Assembly: GCA_937995835.1 (NCBI GenBank)
Contig: CALKIV010000102.1
Location: forward strand, 1-52,844
Source: an uncultured Dysgonomonas sp.
GTDB taxonomy: Bacteria; Bacteroidota; Bacteroidia; Bacteroidales; Dysgonomonadaceae
Length of the DNA: 52,844 nt
Reading direction: 5' to 3'
Shown here: positions 34,491-41,987 of the stretch, piece by piece
Numbering within the stretch: position 1 is the first letter of the stretch
Layout: each line of letters begins with the position of its first letter
Made by a program: the position numbers and the translations under genes
The notes under the pieces: generated by a model
Told to the model about the DNA's origin: nothing
The model's input: only the letters and a program-made list of their open reading frames with translations
Databases searched by the model: none

Positions 34491-35275
34491 GCTAATTGCC
34501 TTATAAAGTCTCCAAGAGCTTTGCCCGGATCGTCTGTTTTCATAAAGTTTTCACCCATCAAGAAGCCTTGATAACCTACATGCATCAGATCTTTTACTGT
34601 TTGAGGTTCAGAGATGCCACTCTCCGAAATCTTGACAAACTCTGAAGGAATCTTGTCTGCCAATGCAAAAGAAATATTTACATCTGTCACAAAGGTTTTC
34701 AGATTTCTGTTGTTCACACCCACCACATCTACAAACTCATTGATATGATTTAATTCTTCTTCATTATGAATCTCCAGTAAAACATCTAAGTTCAAAGACT
34801 TAGCAACTTTTGCCAAAGCTTTAGTTTCTTCTACCGACAGCGCTGAGGCAATCAATAAAACTGCACTTGCCTGATAATAGGCAGCTTGAAAGATTTGATA
34901 TTCATCTATCACAAACTCTTTTCTGAGTAAAGGTGTATCTGTCAATTCTCTCGCTTTTTTCAAGTCTTTTAGATCTCCTCCAAAAAAATCCATGTCGGTC
35001 AATACAGAGATAGCACTCGCCTCTTTGAGCGAATAGAATGGGATGACATCTTCGATGCGAGCATCTTTGAAAATCCAATCACGAGAAGGTGATCTGCGTT
35101 TAAACTCTGCAATGATGCCCGTTGGAGAATTGATCAATGCCTCTCTGAACGATTTCACAGGAGTATGATTCGTTTTTTCTATCATCTGCATCAAGCTGGT
35201 AAGACTGCATTCTTGCTTTTCTTTTTCTACCTCTAGTCTCTTATTTGCAATTATTTTATCTAAAATTGTAGCCAT
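34487..35275 (-). CDS. trpC: Indole-3-glycerol phosphate synthase
   Basis: A 262-residue enzyme with IIAEFKRRSPS near residue 54 (catalytic Glu and Lys), PLLRKEFVIDEYQ, VGVNNRNLKTF and SESGI, all diagnostic. It closes the indole ring from CdRP. A separate protein here, not fused to TrpF. Confidence 0.97.
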   Translation of the reverse strand: MATILDKIIANKRLEVEKEKQECSLTSLMQMIEKTNHTPVKSFREALINSPTGIIAEFKRRSPSRDWIFKDARIEDVIPFYSLKEASAISVLTDMDFFGGDLKDLKKARELTDTPLLRKEFVIDEYQIFQAAYYQASAVLLIASALSVEETKALAKVAKSLNLDVLLEIHNEEELNHINEFVDVVGVNNRNLKTFVTDVNISFALADKIPSEFVKISESGISEPQTVKDLMHVGYQGFLMGENFMKTDDPGKALGDFIRQLA

Positions 35276-35289
35276 ATTTATTTCTCTTT

Positions 35290-36288
35290 TTATGAATTTA
35301 AAGCTAAGAATTGCTTAAATGTTTCTTTCACTTTTCCACTTTCTATTGCTTCTCTCGCCTCGGCAATACAATCATTCATAACCTTTTCAGGATGAATCGT
35401 ATGGATGCCAATAGCCGCATTCACGATCACAGCATTCTTTTGAGCATCAGTAGCTCTATCATTTATAATGTTTCCAAAGATCTGCGCAGCATCCTGTGGG
35501 GTATCTCCACCCGACAATTCATCTTGTGCACATCGCTTAAACATCAGTTCCTCAGGCGTAAAGAGTTTTTCTCCAAAACGATTAGTCACTTTGAAGGTAT
35601 CCGTTAGCGACACCTCATCATAGCCATCCATGCTGTGCACGATGGAATAATCTACATCAGTTTGCTGATAGGTATAATGATACATACGAGCCATCCGAAG
35701 GTTGAAAACGCCCAACACGGTACGTTTGGGACGAATGGGATTGACCACCGGACCAAGCATATTGAAGAACGAGCGAACGGATAGCGCCTTGCGAACCGGA
35801 GCCACCACCTTCATGGCATTGTTGAACAGGGGAGCATGAAGAAAAACGATATTAGTATCTGCCAATGAACGTTCTAACTTGCCTAGATCATTCGTGAAAT
35901 TTACCCCATATTGCTCCATCACGGTGGATGCCCCACTGATAGAACTAGCCCCATAGTTACCATGTTTTGCCACCTTATATCCTGCAGCAGCCACCACAAA
36001 GCACGCTAGAGTAGAAATATTGAATGTATTTTTGCCATCTCCCCCTGTTCCCACGATATCAATCGGATTGTATGCTGAAAGCTGATCGATGTTTACTCGT
36101 TGCTCTATCATCGCATCGGCAAAGCCCCAAAACTCTTCGATGGTTATACTACGCATCAAGAAAACAGTCATAAAAGATGCTATCTGCGATTCGTTAAACT
36201 CACCCGTTGCCATTCGGGTCAATATCTGCTTGGCTTCATCTCGTGTCAGATATTGATGTGCAAATAATTTATTGAGTACCTGTCTCAT
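35290..36288 (-). CDS. trpD: Anthranilate phosphoribosyltransferase
   Basis: A 332-residue enzyme joining anthranilate to PRPP. The GTGGDGKNTFNIST motif binds PRPP, KHGNYGASS binds anthranilate/phosphate, and NMLGPVVNP is conserved. Not fused to TrpG, which lies 5 bp upstream. Confidence 0.97.
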   Translation of the reverse strand: MRQVLNKLFAHQYLTRDEAKQILTRMATGEFNESQIASFMTVFLMRSITIEEFWGFADAMIEQRVNIDQLSAYNPIDIVGTGGDGKNTFNISTLACFVVAAAGYKVAKHGNYGASSISGASTVMEQYGVNFTNDLGKLERSLADTNIVFLHAPLFNNAMKVVAPVRKALSVRSFFNMLGPVVNPIRPKRTVLGVFNLRMARMYHYTYQQTDVDYSIVHSMDGYDEVSLTDTFKVTNRFGEKLFTPEELMFKRCAQDELSGGDTPQDAAQIFGNIINDRATDAQKNAVIVNAAIGIHTIHPEKVMNDCIAEAREAIESGKVKETFKQFLALNS

Positions 36289-36293
36289 AGGGC

Positions 36294-36863
36294 TTATTTA
36301 TGTGATAAAAAATTCAGAATTATTTTTGCTCCAGTAGGAGTGAGCACCGATTCAGGATGAAATTGCACTCCATGGACATCATATTCCTTATGACTTAATG
36401 CCATGATTTGCCCTTCCACATCTTCGGCTGTCACTTCCAGACAAGTAGGCAAATTATCTCTTTTCACAGCCCATGAGTGGTATCGCCCTACCTCTAGGGT
36501 AGCTTCCATCCCTTCAAACAAGTTATCAGAATTAAGAATCGCGATGCTAGATGCCACCCCATGATGCACCTCTGATAGGTTGATCAGCTCTGCGCCAAAG
36601 GCTTCTGCAATGGCTTGATGTCCCAAACAAACGCCTAAGATGGGCTTCTTTCCTGCATATTCTTTAATCAAAGGGAGCAACAAACCAGCCTCGGAGGGGA
36701 TGCCTGGGCCTGGGGATAAGATGATTTTATCATACACCTCTACATCTTTTAAGGCTATTTTGTCATTTCTAAAAACTAACACATCGTTGTATCCCAACTC
36801 ATTGACAAGATGAACGAGATTGTAGGTAAACGAATCATAATTGTCTAATATCAATATTTTCAT
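36294..36863 (-). CDS. trpG: Anthranilate synthase glutamine amidotransferase subunit
   Basis: A 189-residue class I glutaminase supplying ammonia to TrpE. It has LSPGPGIPSEAG, the nucleophile Cys in GVCLGHQAIAEAFG, and the His-Glu pair in HGVQFHPES. It starts 7 bp after trpE. In many bacteria such a subunit also serves folate synthesis; the operon position says Trp here. Confidence 0.97.
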   Translation of the reverse strand: MKILILDNYDSFTYNLVHLVNELGYNDVLVFRNDKIALKDVEVYDKIILSPGPGIPSEAGLLLPLIKEYAGKKPILGVCLGHQAIAEAFGAELINLSEVHHGVASSIAILNSDNLFEGMEATLEVGRYHSWAVKRDNLPTCLEVTAEDVEGQIMALSHKEYDVHGVQFHPESVLTPTGAKIILNFLSHK

Positions 36864-36870
36864 CTTGCTT

Positions 36871-38280
36871 CTAGTATTTAATTTGTGTTGCCATCTTTAT
36901 GGCTTTGGTCAATGCTCCTAGCTTATTTTTCACTTCCAGAACCTCTGTTTCAGGATTCGATTTTGCCACTATACCTCCTCCTGCCTGATAGTAAAGTATA
37001 TTTTCTTTACTCAAGAATGTTCTGATTGCGATGGCTTGATTTAGTTCTCCATCGAAGCCGATGTAGCCGATGCATCCTCCATAGACCCCACGCATCTGCT
37101 TTTCCAAGTCTCTGATCAATTGCATGGCTCGCACTTTGGGAGCTCCCGAAAGCGTTCCTGCTGGAAATGTTTCGCTATAAACAGCTATACTGTTTTTATT
37201 TTTATCCACCATGCCTGTCACTCGCGAAACTAAATGTATGACATGGGAGTAGAATTGTACATGTTTATAAAAATCTACTTTTACTTGCTTACAACTTCTA
37301 CTCAAGTCGTTACGAGCCAAGTCAACAAGCATCACATGTTCGGCATTTTCTTTTTCATCTTTCAATAATTCTTCTGCCAACTGCTGATCTTTCTTGTCGT
37401 TTCCTGTTCTGAAATACGTTCCTGCAATGGGATCTATCTGTGCCTTGCCATCATGGATATAGCAGTGAGTTTCGGGTGAAGAACCCAAGATACGGAATGA
37501 ACCAAAATCGAAGTAGAAAAGATAAGGTGACGGATTGATCGAACGTAAAGCACGATACACTTTAAAGTCATCACCCATAAATTGTTGCTTGAAACATCTG
37601 GAAAGCACGATTTGAAAAACATCTCCACGCTTGCAATGGGCTATCCCGTGATTAATCATTGCTTTATGCTCTTCCTCTGTCAACAATGATTCTTCTGTGC
37701 CAATGGTGTCAAAGTTGTAACAAGCATAATTTTCGTTCGCCAAAATAGCTTCCATTTCTGCCATTCTTGCCTCTTGTCCTTCTGGTATATTCTCTATGAT
37801 GGTCAATTCATTTTTCAGGTGATTGATCGCCAACACAAAGCGATAAAGAATATAATAGAATTCAGGAATATCAGCATTTCTATTCTTTTGATTAATAGGA
37901 TCTACAGCTTCAAAATATCGGATAGCATCATAAGAAGTATAGCCAAGAAAACCGTTAAACTTTACTCCCTCGCTTTTCTCTACATCAAACTCATTGATAA
38001 ACGACTGAAATCGATCAGTCAGTAGTTCGTTGTTAGCCAATGTATTGGTTTCTGTTACATCGTTTGGATAGGTACGAGTGATCAGTTCGTTTTCTAACTT
38101 GAAACTTGCTATCGGATCAACCCCAATAAAAGAGTAACTATTTTCTGTTGCGTTATAATCAGAACTCTCCAGCATGGCTGACCGAGGATATAAGTCTCTC
38201 ACTTTTAGATAGATGCCTATGGGCGTTTGCAAATCTGCGAGCAGAGTCTTTGTTTTTACACGGAGCTTATATTGTTTCAT
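36871..38280 (-). CDS. trpE: Anthranilate synthase component I
   Basis: A 469-residue chorismate-using enzyme. An N-terminal domain carries an LLESSD-like feedback site (here MLESSDYN, where tryptophan would bind). The catalytic domain shows QIVLSRCF, SPSPYLFY-like INPSPYLFYFDF, DPIAGTYFRTG, DLARNDLSR and LSGAPKVRAM. It makes anthranilate with TrpG. Second gene of the operon. Confidence 0.97.
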   Translation of the reverse strand: MKQYKLRVKTKTLLADLQTPIGIYLKVRDLYPRSAMLESSDYNATENSYSFIGVDPIASFKLENELITRTYPNDVTETNTLANNELLTDRFQSFINEFDVEKSEGVKFNGFLGYTSYDAIRYFEAVDPINQKNRNADIPEFYYILYRFVLAINHLKNELTIIENIPEGQEARMAEMEAILANENYACYNFDTIGTEESLLTEEEHKAMINHGIAHCKRGDVFQIVLSRCFKQQFMGDDFKVYRALRSINPSPYLFYFDFGSFRILGSSPETHCYIHDGKAQIDPIAGTYFRTGNDKKDQQLAEELLKDEKENAEHVMLVDLARNDLSRSCKQVKVDFYKHVQFYSHVIHLVSRVTGMVDKNKNSIAVYSETFPAGTLSGAPKVRAMQLIRDLEKQMRGVYGGCIGYIGFDGELNQAIAIRTFLSKENILYYQAGGGIVAKSNPETEVLEVKNKLGALTKAIKMATQIKY

Positions 38281-38292
38281 TGTGCGAAAGTT

Positions 38293-39477
38293 TTATTTAT
38301 TTATGTAGCTAATAAAGGTGTCCATATCCTTGTCTCCTCTTCCTGAGAGGCAAAGCACCACCACATCATCTTTTTTGAATGAGTGCTTTTTCAATACGGC
38401 TAAAGCATGTGCTGATTCAATTGCTGGGATAATTCCTTCCATCCTAGTCAGTTCCAATGCTGCTTCCATTGCTTCGTCATCGTTGATTGCCAATACTTCA
38501 GAGCGTTTGGTTTTTGCTAGGTGAGCATGCATGGGACCAATTCCTGGATAATCTAATCCTGCTGAAATGGAGTATGGTTCTTCAATTTGACCATCCTCGC
38601 TTTGCATGATCAAAGTTTTGCAACCATGAATCACTCCCATTGTTCCTAAGTGAATTGTGGCTGCAGACATTCCAGAGTCCACACCTTTTCCTCCAGCTTC
38701 TGCCAAAATAATGTTCACTTCTGGTTGATCAAGATAGTGATAGATGGTTCCAGCAGCGTTGCTTCCTCCACCCACACAAGCAATCAGATAGTCAGGGTTT
38801 TCTCTTCCTTCTTGCTCTTTCAGTTGCTTGCGAATCTCTTCGCTGATCACCGATTGTAGTTGAGCCACCATATCAGGATATGGGTGAGGTCCGATGGCAG
38901 ATCCTATGATATAGAAAGTGTCTTCGGGATTGCAACACCAGTCGCGAATCGCCTCATTGGTAGCATCTTTCAACGTCATATTCCCACTGGTTACAGGTAC
39001 AACAGTAGCCCCAAGCATCTCCATCTTTTCCACATTCAGCCTTTGACGCTCCACATCCGTAGCCCCCATATACACCACACATTTCAGATCCATCAAGGCA
39101 CAAACAGTAGCTGTAGCCACCCCATGTTGCCCTGCACCTGTCTCGGCAATGATGCGAGTTTTTCCCATACGTTTGGCAATCAAGATCTGACCAATGGTAT
39201 TGTTTATTTTGTGTGCTCCTGTGTGGTTTAGATCTTCACGTTTTAGATAAATCTTGCAGCCATATTTTTCTGAAAGTCTTCTGGTTAAATAAAGTGGAGA
39301 TGGTCGTCCCACATAGTCTCGCAAGAGGGCATTAAATTCTGCCTGAAAAGAAGGATCGTCAAGAATATCTTGATAAGATTTTTTCAAATTTTCCACATTA
39401 TTGTAAAGGACTTCAGGAATATACGCTCCTCCAAACTCACCATAAAAACCGTTTTTGTCAACTTTAAACTTTTCCAT
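38293..39477 (-). CDS. trpB: Tryptophan synthase beta subunit
   Basis: A 394-residue PLP enzyme that condenses indole with serine. PLP lysine K90 lies in TGAHKINNTIGQ, the EGRENPDYLIACVGGGSNAAG phosphate-cup segment follows, and AETGAGQHG is conserved. It is the first gene of the trp operon (order B-E-G-D-C-F-A, usual in Bacteroides). Expression is behind the attenuator just upstream. Confidence 0.97.
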   Translation of the reverse strand: MEKFKVDKNGFYGEFGGAYIPEVLYNNVENLKKSYQDILDDPSFQAEFNALLRDYVGRPSPLYLTRRLSEKYGCKIYLKREDLNHTGAHKINNTIGQILIAKRMGKTRIIAETGAGQHGVATATVCALMDLKCVVYMGATDVERQRLNVEKMEMLGATVVPVTSGNMTLKDATNEAIRDWCCNPEDTFYIIGSAIGPHPYPDMVAQLQSVISEEIRKQLKEQEGRENPDYLIACVGGGSNAAGTIYHYLDQPEVNIILAEAGGKGVDSGMSAATIHLGTMGVIHGCKTLIMQSEDGQIEEPYSISAGLDYPGIGPMHAHLAKTKRSEVLAINDDEAMEAALELTRMEGIIPAIESAHALAVLKKHSFKKDDVVVLCLSGRGDKDMDTFISYINK

Positions 39478-39514
39478 TTTATCTTGTTTTTTTTATTATT
39501 CTACTTTTTTGGCA

Positions 39515-39677
39515 TAAAAAAAGCCTGTCGTGAGTTACGACAGGCTTCTGTATTTTTTTTATATTTTATTTCATTATAATATATACATACCGTTCTGGCT
39601 CACAATTTTTGATAATTGAGAGTGCCACCACCAAGTTGTATTTATTAAGTTGAAATTCATCTATTCTTTTTTGTTGA
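39515..39677 (-). promoter_or_regulatory. trp leader with attenuator (Bacteroid-trp type)
   Basis: Between the promoter and trpB, the minus strand encodes a Trp-rich leader peptide, then a hairpin (39597-39626, GGC..CAATT with AATTG..GCC), then an 11-bp perfect terminator stem (39521-39531 with 39537-39547; AAGCCTGTCGT) followed by seven U. Ribosome stalling at the Trp codons when tryptophan is scarce should prevent the terminator. This fits the known Bacteroid-trp RNA motif of Bacteroidetes. I did not find a convincing antiterminator pairing by eye. Confidence 0.88.
39574..39660 (-). CDS. trpL: trp leader peptide with three consecutive Trp codons
   Basis: A 28-residue frame starting MNFNLINTTWWWHS. 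Residues 10-12 are Trp-Trp-Trp (TGGTGGTGG, complement of 39625-39633). It ends at a TAA 27 bp before the terminator stem. It starts about 24 nt after the promoter -7 box. Three Trp in 28 residues is far above chance and marks it as a sensor ORF. The first arm of the leader hairpin begins inside the Trp codons. Confidence 0.88.
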   Translation of the reverse strand: MNFNLINTTWWWHSQLSKIVSQNGMYIL

Positions 39678-39683
39678 ATGAAA

Positions 39684-39713
39684 CAAAGGTATTAAATATT
39701 TAGAATAATCAAA
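39684..39713 (-). promoter_or_regulatory. Promoter of the trp operon
   Basis: Minus strand: TTTG (39713-39710), 18 bp, TACCTTTG (39691-39684), a close match to the Bacteroidetes consensus and just upstream of the leader ORF. Confidence 0.75.
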
Positions 39714-39723
39714 AAAAATTCCT

Positions 39724-40053
39724 TTATCTGATTACAATTTTTTGTGTCACCTTACCAGCCTTTAGGATATACAAACCCTTAGACAGCTCTAGATCAACGC
39801 CTTCCTTGCATTTGCTGAGATCTATTCTCTTTATTCTTTCACCTAATATAGTATAAACATCAAAATAGCCTACAAGAGGAATCTCCTTCATTTGTGTAAA
39901 AGAATCATTATTGATTCTGACCACAATCGTCATGGTTTCTTCTTGCACTTTGGCATACTTTTCACCCTCTGCAAACATACTGGAAGATGGAAAAACCACC
40001 ACCGAATACATTGTCAGGCATATAAAAAGGAAAAATGTCTTAAAGTTTGCCAT
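39724..40053 (-). CDS. Small exported protein resembling a stand-alone T9SS type A tail
   Basis: A 109-residue protein with a signal peptide (about residues 1-28) and a short spacer. A C-terminal beta-strand block reads FDVYTILGERIKRIDL, then GLYILKAGKVTQKIVIR. The pattern (strand, D/G turn, G-x-Y, K-x-x-K-x-x-x) is that of Por secretion system C-terminal sorting domains, but no cargo domain precedes it. It lies upstream of the trp promoter on the same strand. Function unknown; it may be a decayed or repurposed sorting domain. Confidence 0.6.
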   Translation of the reverse strand: MANFKTFFLFICLTMYSVVVFPSSSMFAEGEKYAKVQEETMTIVVRINNDSFTQMKEIPLVGYFDVYTILGERIKRIDLSKCKEGVDLELSKGLYILKAGKVTQKIVIR

Positions 40054-40132
40054 ACTATATTTACTCTATATCAGACAAATATAGTGATAAATAAACAAAT
40101 TAAGATAAAAAACAAAAAAAATGCACATCTAC

Positions 40133-41047
40133 CTACAATTTTTCACATAATCCTTCGTTAGCCAACTTCGTATTAGGAAAAATATTTGCTGCTTCTTGAC
40201 GTAAGATATCATTATCTGTATATCGTGAGGAAAAATGTCCGATCATCAATTTCTTCACTTCAGCTTGCTTGGCTATTTGTGCTGCTTGAGAAGCCGTTGA
40301 GTGCCCAGTCATTTTAGCTCTACTCAAATGATCTTCACCAAACGTAGCTTCATGATAAAGCAAATCTACATTTGCTAAAAGCGGAACAATAGACTTGTTA
40401 TAAGCTGTGTCAGAGCAATAGGCATAAGCTCGCGCTGCCTGTGCCGGCTTTGTGAGTTGTTCATGTGGCACAATAACGCCTTCAGGAGTAATGAAATCTG
40501 CTCCTTGCTTAATCTTTGCAATCTCCTTGACGGGGATATTGTAGAAATTTATCTTCTCTGGAATAATATTTGCATCGCGAGGCTTTTCTCTAAAGAGGAA
40601 ACCTGCACATGGTATTCTATGCTTTAGAGGGATGGTGTGCACTGTGATGGAACGATCTTCATAGATCAGTTCACTCTCTGATGTTCCAAATGTGTTGAAG
40701 ATGACTGCGAAGGGATTATCTTTGCAGAAATAGTCCAATTGTGGCTTTAGAAGTTCTTCCAACCCTTCGGGAGAATAGATCGTCAAATCTCCAGTTCGTC
40801 CTAAGAGGGCTAAAGTAGAGATTAATCCAATTAAGCCAAAACAGTGATCTCCATGTAGATGAGAGATAAAGATATGATTCAGACGACTAAATTTGAGTCT
40901 CATCTTTCTGAACTGCAACTGTGCACCCTCGCCACAATCTATCATGAAAAGCTTCTCCCTGATATTCACCACCTGCGACGATGGCAGATGCTGAAGTGTA
41001 GGGGTAGCTGAGCCACAGCCCAAAATATTGATTTCAAACTTCTCCAT
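40133..41047 (-). CDS. rnz: Ribonuclease Z
   Basis: A 304-residue metallo-beta-lactamase nuclease that trims tRNA 3' trailers. The zinc motif is HLHGDH (H63, H65, D67, H68). Downstream ligands are in SDTAYN and GHSTASQAA, and the LMIGHFSSRY end is typical. This length is the short bacterial form. The start is next to the queE stop. Relevant locally because tRNA-Leu here lacks an encoded CCA and so needs 3' trimming. Confidence 0.95.
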   Translation of the reverse strand: MEKFEINILGCGSATPTLQHLPSSQVVNIREKLFMIDCGEGAQLQFRKMRLKFSRLNHIFISHLHGDHCFGLIGLISTLALLGRTGDLTIYSPEGLEELLKPQLDYFCKDNPFAVIFNTFGTSESELIYEDRSITVHTIPLKHRIPCAGFLFREKPRDANIIPEKINFYNIPVKEIAKIKQGADFITPEGVIVPHEQLTKPAQAARAYAYCSDTAYNKSIVPLLANVDLLYHEATFGEDHLSRAKMTGHSTASQAAQIAKQAEVKKLMIGHFSSRYTDNDILRQEAANIFPNTKLANEGLCEKL

Positions 41048-41629
41048 CTACTGTATGTTTATCAGCTTGTGTATCTGTAAACTAAGCTGCCATCTGGGAT
41101 CTCGAAGAATAAGATCTACACAATATTCGATATTTTTCTTTATCGGTTTATCAGCATCAAAGATTGGACTCAGAAAATATTTATCTGCCTTTGGAAACAC
41201 CGACACATCAGGAATCTGATCGCCCTCAGCCACAGGTATACGTATTTCATTCACCTTGGGCAGATGGTCTTTTATCGATTCGTATTTTTGCTTCGGACTA
41301 CAAGTAATATAATCGATCAGGGATGGCACGGGTCTTGTTCCATTTGTCTCAATCGCCTGTTTATAGCCCAAATCTTTGAAATATTGCAGGTGCTCATCTC
41401 GCAATTGTATCGTAGGTTCTCCCCCTGTCCAAATGATCCACTGGCAACCAAAAGCTTTAATTTCACTGGCTATTTCTTCTAGAGACATTTCATCACCATG
41501 CTCGAAATCTGTATCACAAAATGTGCATTTCAGGTTACACTTAGTCAAGCGTATGAAAATTGAAGCCTCACCTTGTCTTCCTCCTTCTCCTTGCAGAGAG
41601 TAGAAGATCTCATTAACAGTCAGCTTCAT
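41048..41629 (-). CDS. queE: 7-carboxy-7-deazaguanine synthase (radical SAM)
   Basis: A 193-residue radical SAM enzyme converting 6-carboxytetrahydropterin to CDG on the way to queuosine/preQ0. The SAM-cluster cysteines are C31, C35 and C38 in TKCNLKCTFCDTD. The N-terminal EIFYSLQGEGG and WTGGEPTIQ are diagnostic. It overlaps queD by 17 bp and abuts rnz, so queD-queE-rnz form one unit. Confidence 0.96.
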   Translation of the reverse strand: MKLTVNEIFYSLQGEGGRQGEASIFIRLTKCNLKCTFCDTDFEHGDEMSLEEIASEIKAFGCQWIIWTGGEPTIQLRDEHLQYFKDLGYKQAIETNGTRPVPSLIDYITCSPKQKYESIKDHLPKVNEIRIPVAEGDQIPDVSVFPKADKYFLSPIFDADKPIKKNIEYCVDLILRDPRWQLSLQIHKLINIQ

Positions 41630-41972
41630 ACCTTGCGGAGGTTTTAGGTGTTTCAGATACGTCTATTGCATAAATTTCTGGAACCATCTCCACAAAAGTA
41701 TCATAGAGATGTTTTGCCAAATTTTCGGCCGAAGGGTTAAAAGGCAAGAGGTCGTTCAAATGGCGATGATCTAATTTGTCATCAATATATTTTTTGATAA
41801 TATCCAATTCTCTATAATCTTTCACAAAGCCTGCTTCATTTAGCTTGTCAGACTTCAAATGCACTGTCACCAAGTAGTTGTGTCCATGTAGCCTTGTGCA
41901 AGGGTGATCTTTGGGCAATCCACCCAATATATGTGATGCCGAGAAGGCAAATTCTTTACTTATTTTATACAT
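41613..41972 (-). CDS. queD: 6-carboxy-5,6,7,8-tetrahydropterin synthase
   Basis: A 119-residue PTPS-like enzyme making the pterin precursor of queuosine from dihydroneopterin triphosphate. Zinc histidines are in FSASHILGG and RLHGHNYLV, and the catalytic Cys is in HPCTRLHGH. LDHRHLND and the late PSAENLAKHLYD are conserved. It is the first gene of the queD-queE-rnz unit and starts 15 bp after the peptidase gene. Confidence 0.95.
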   Translation of the reverse strand: MYKISKEFAFSASHILGGLPKDHPCTRLHGHNYLVTVHLKSDKLNEAGFVKDYRELDIIKKYIDDKLDHRHLNDLLPFNPSAENLAKHLYDTFVEMVPEIYAIDVSETPKTSARYEADC

Positions 41973-41987
41973 CTTGTTTATATAATC

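Noticed and set aside
38860..39231. A 123-codon frame antisense to trpB, and similar frames over trpE, SusC and DPP IV
   Set aside because: All lie opposite strong conserved genes and have no family features or independent signals.
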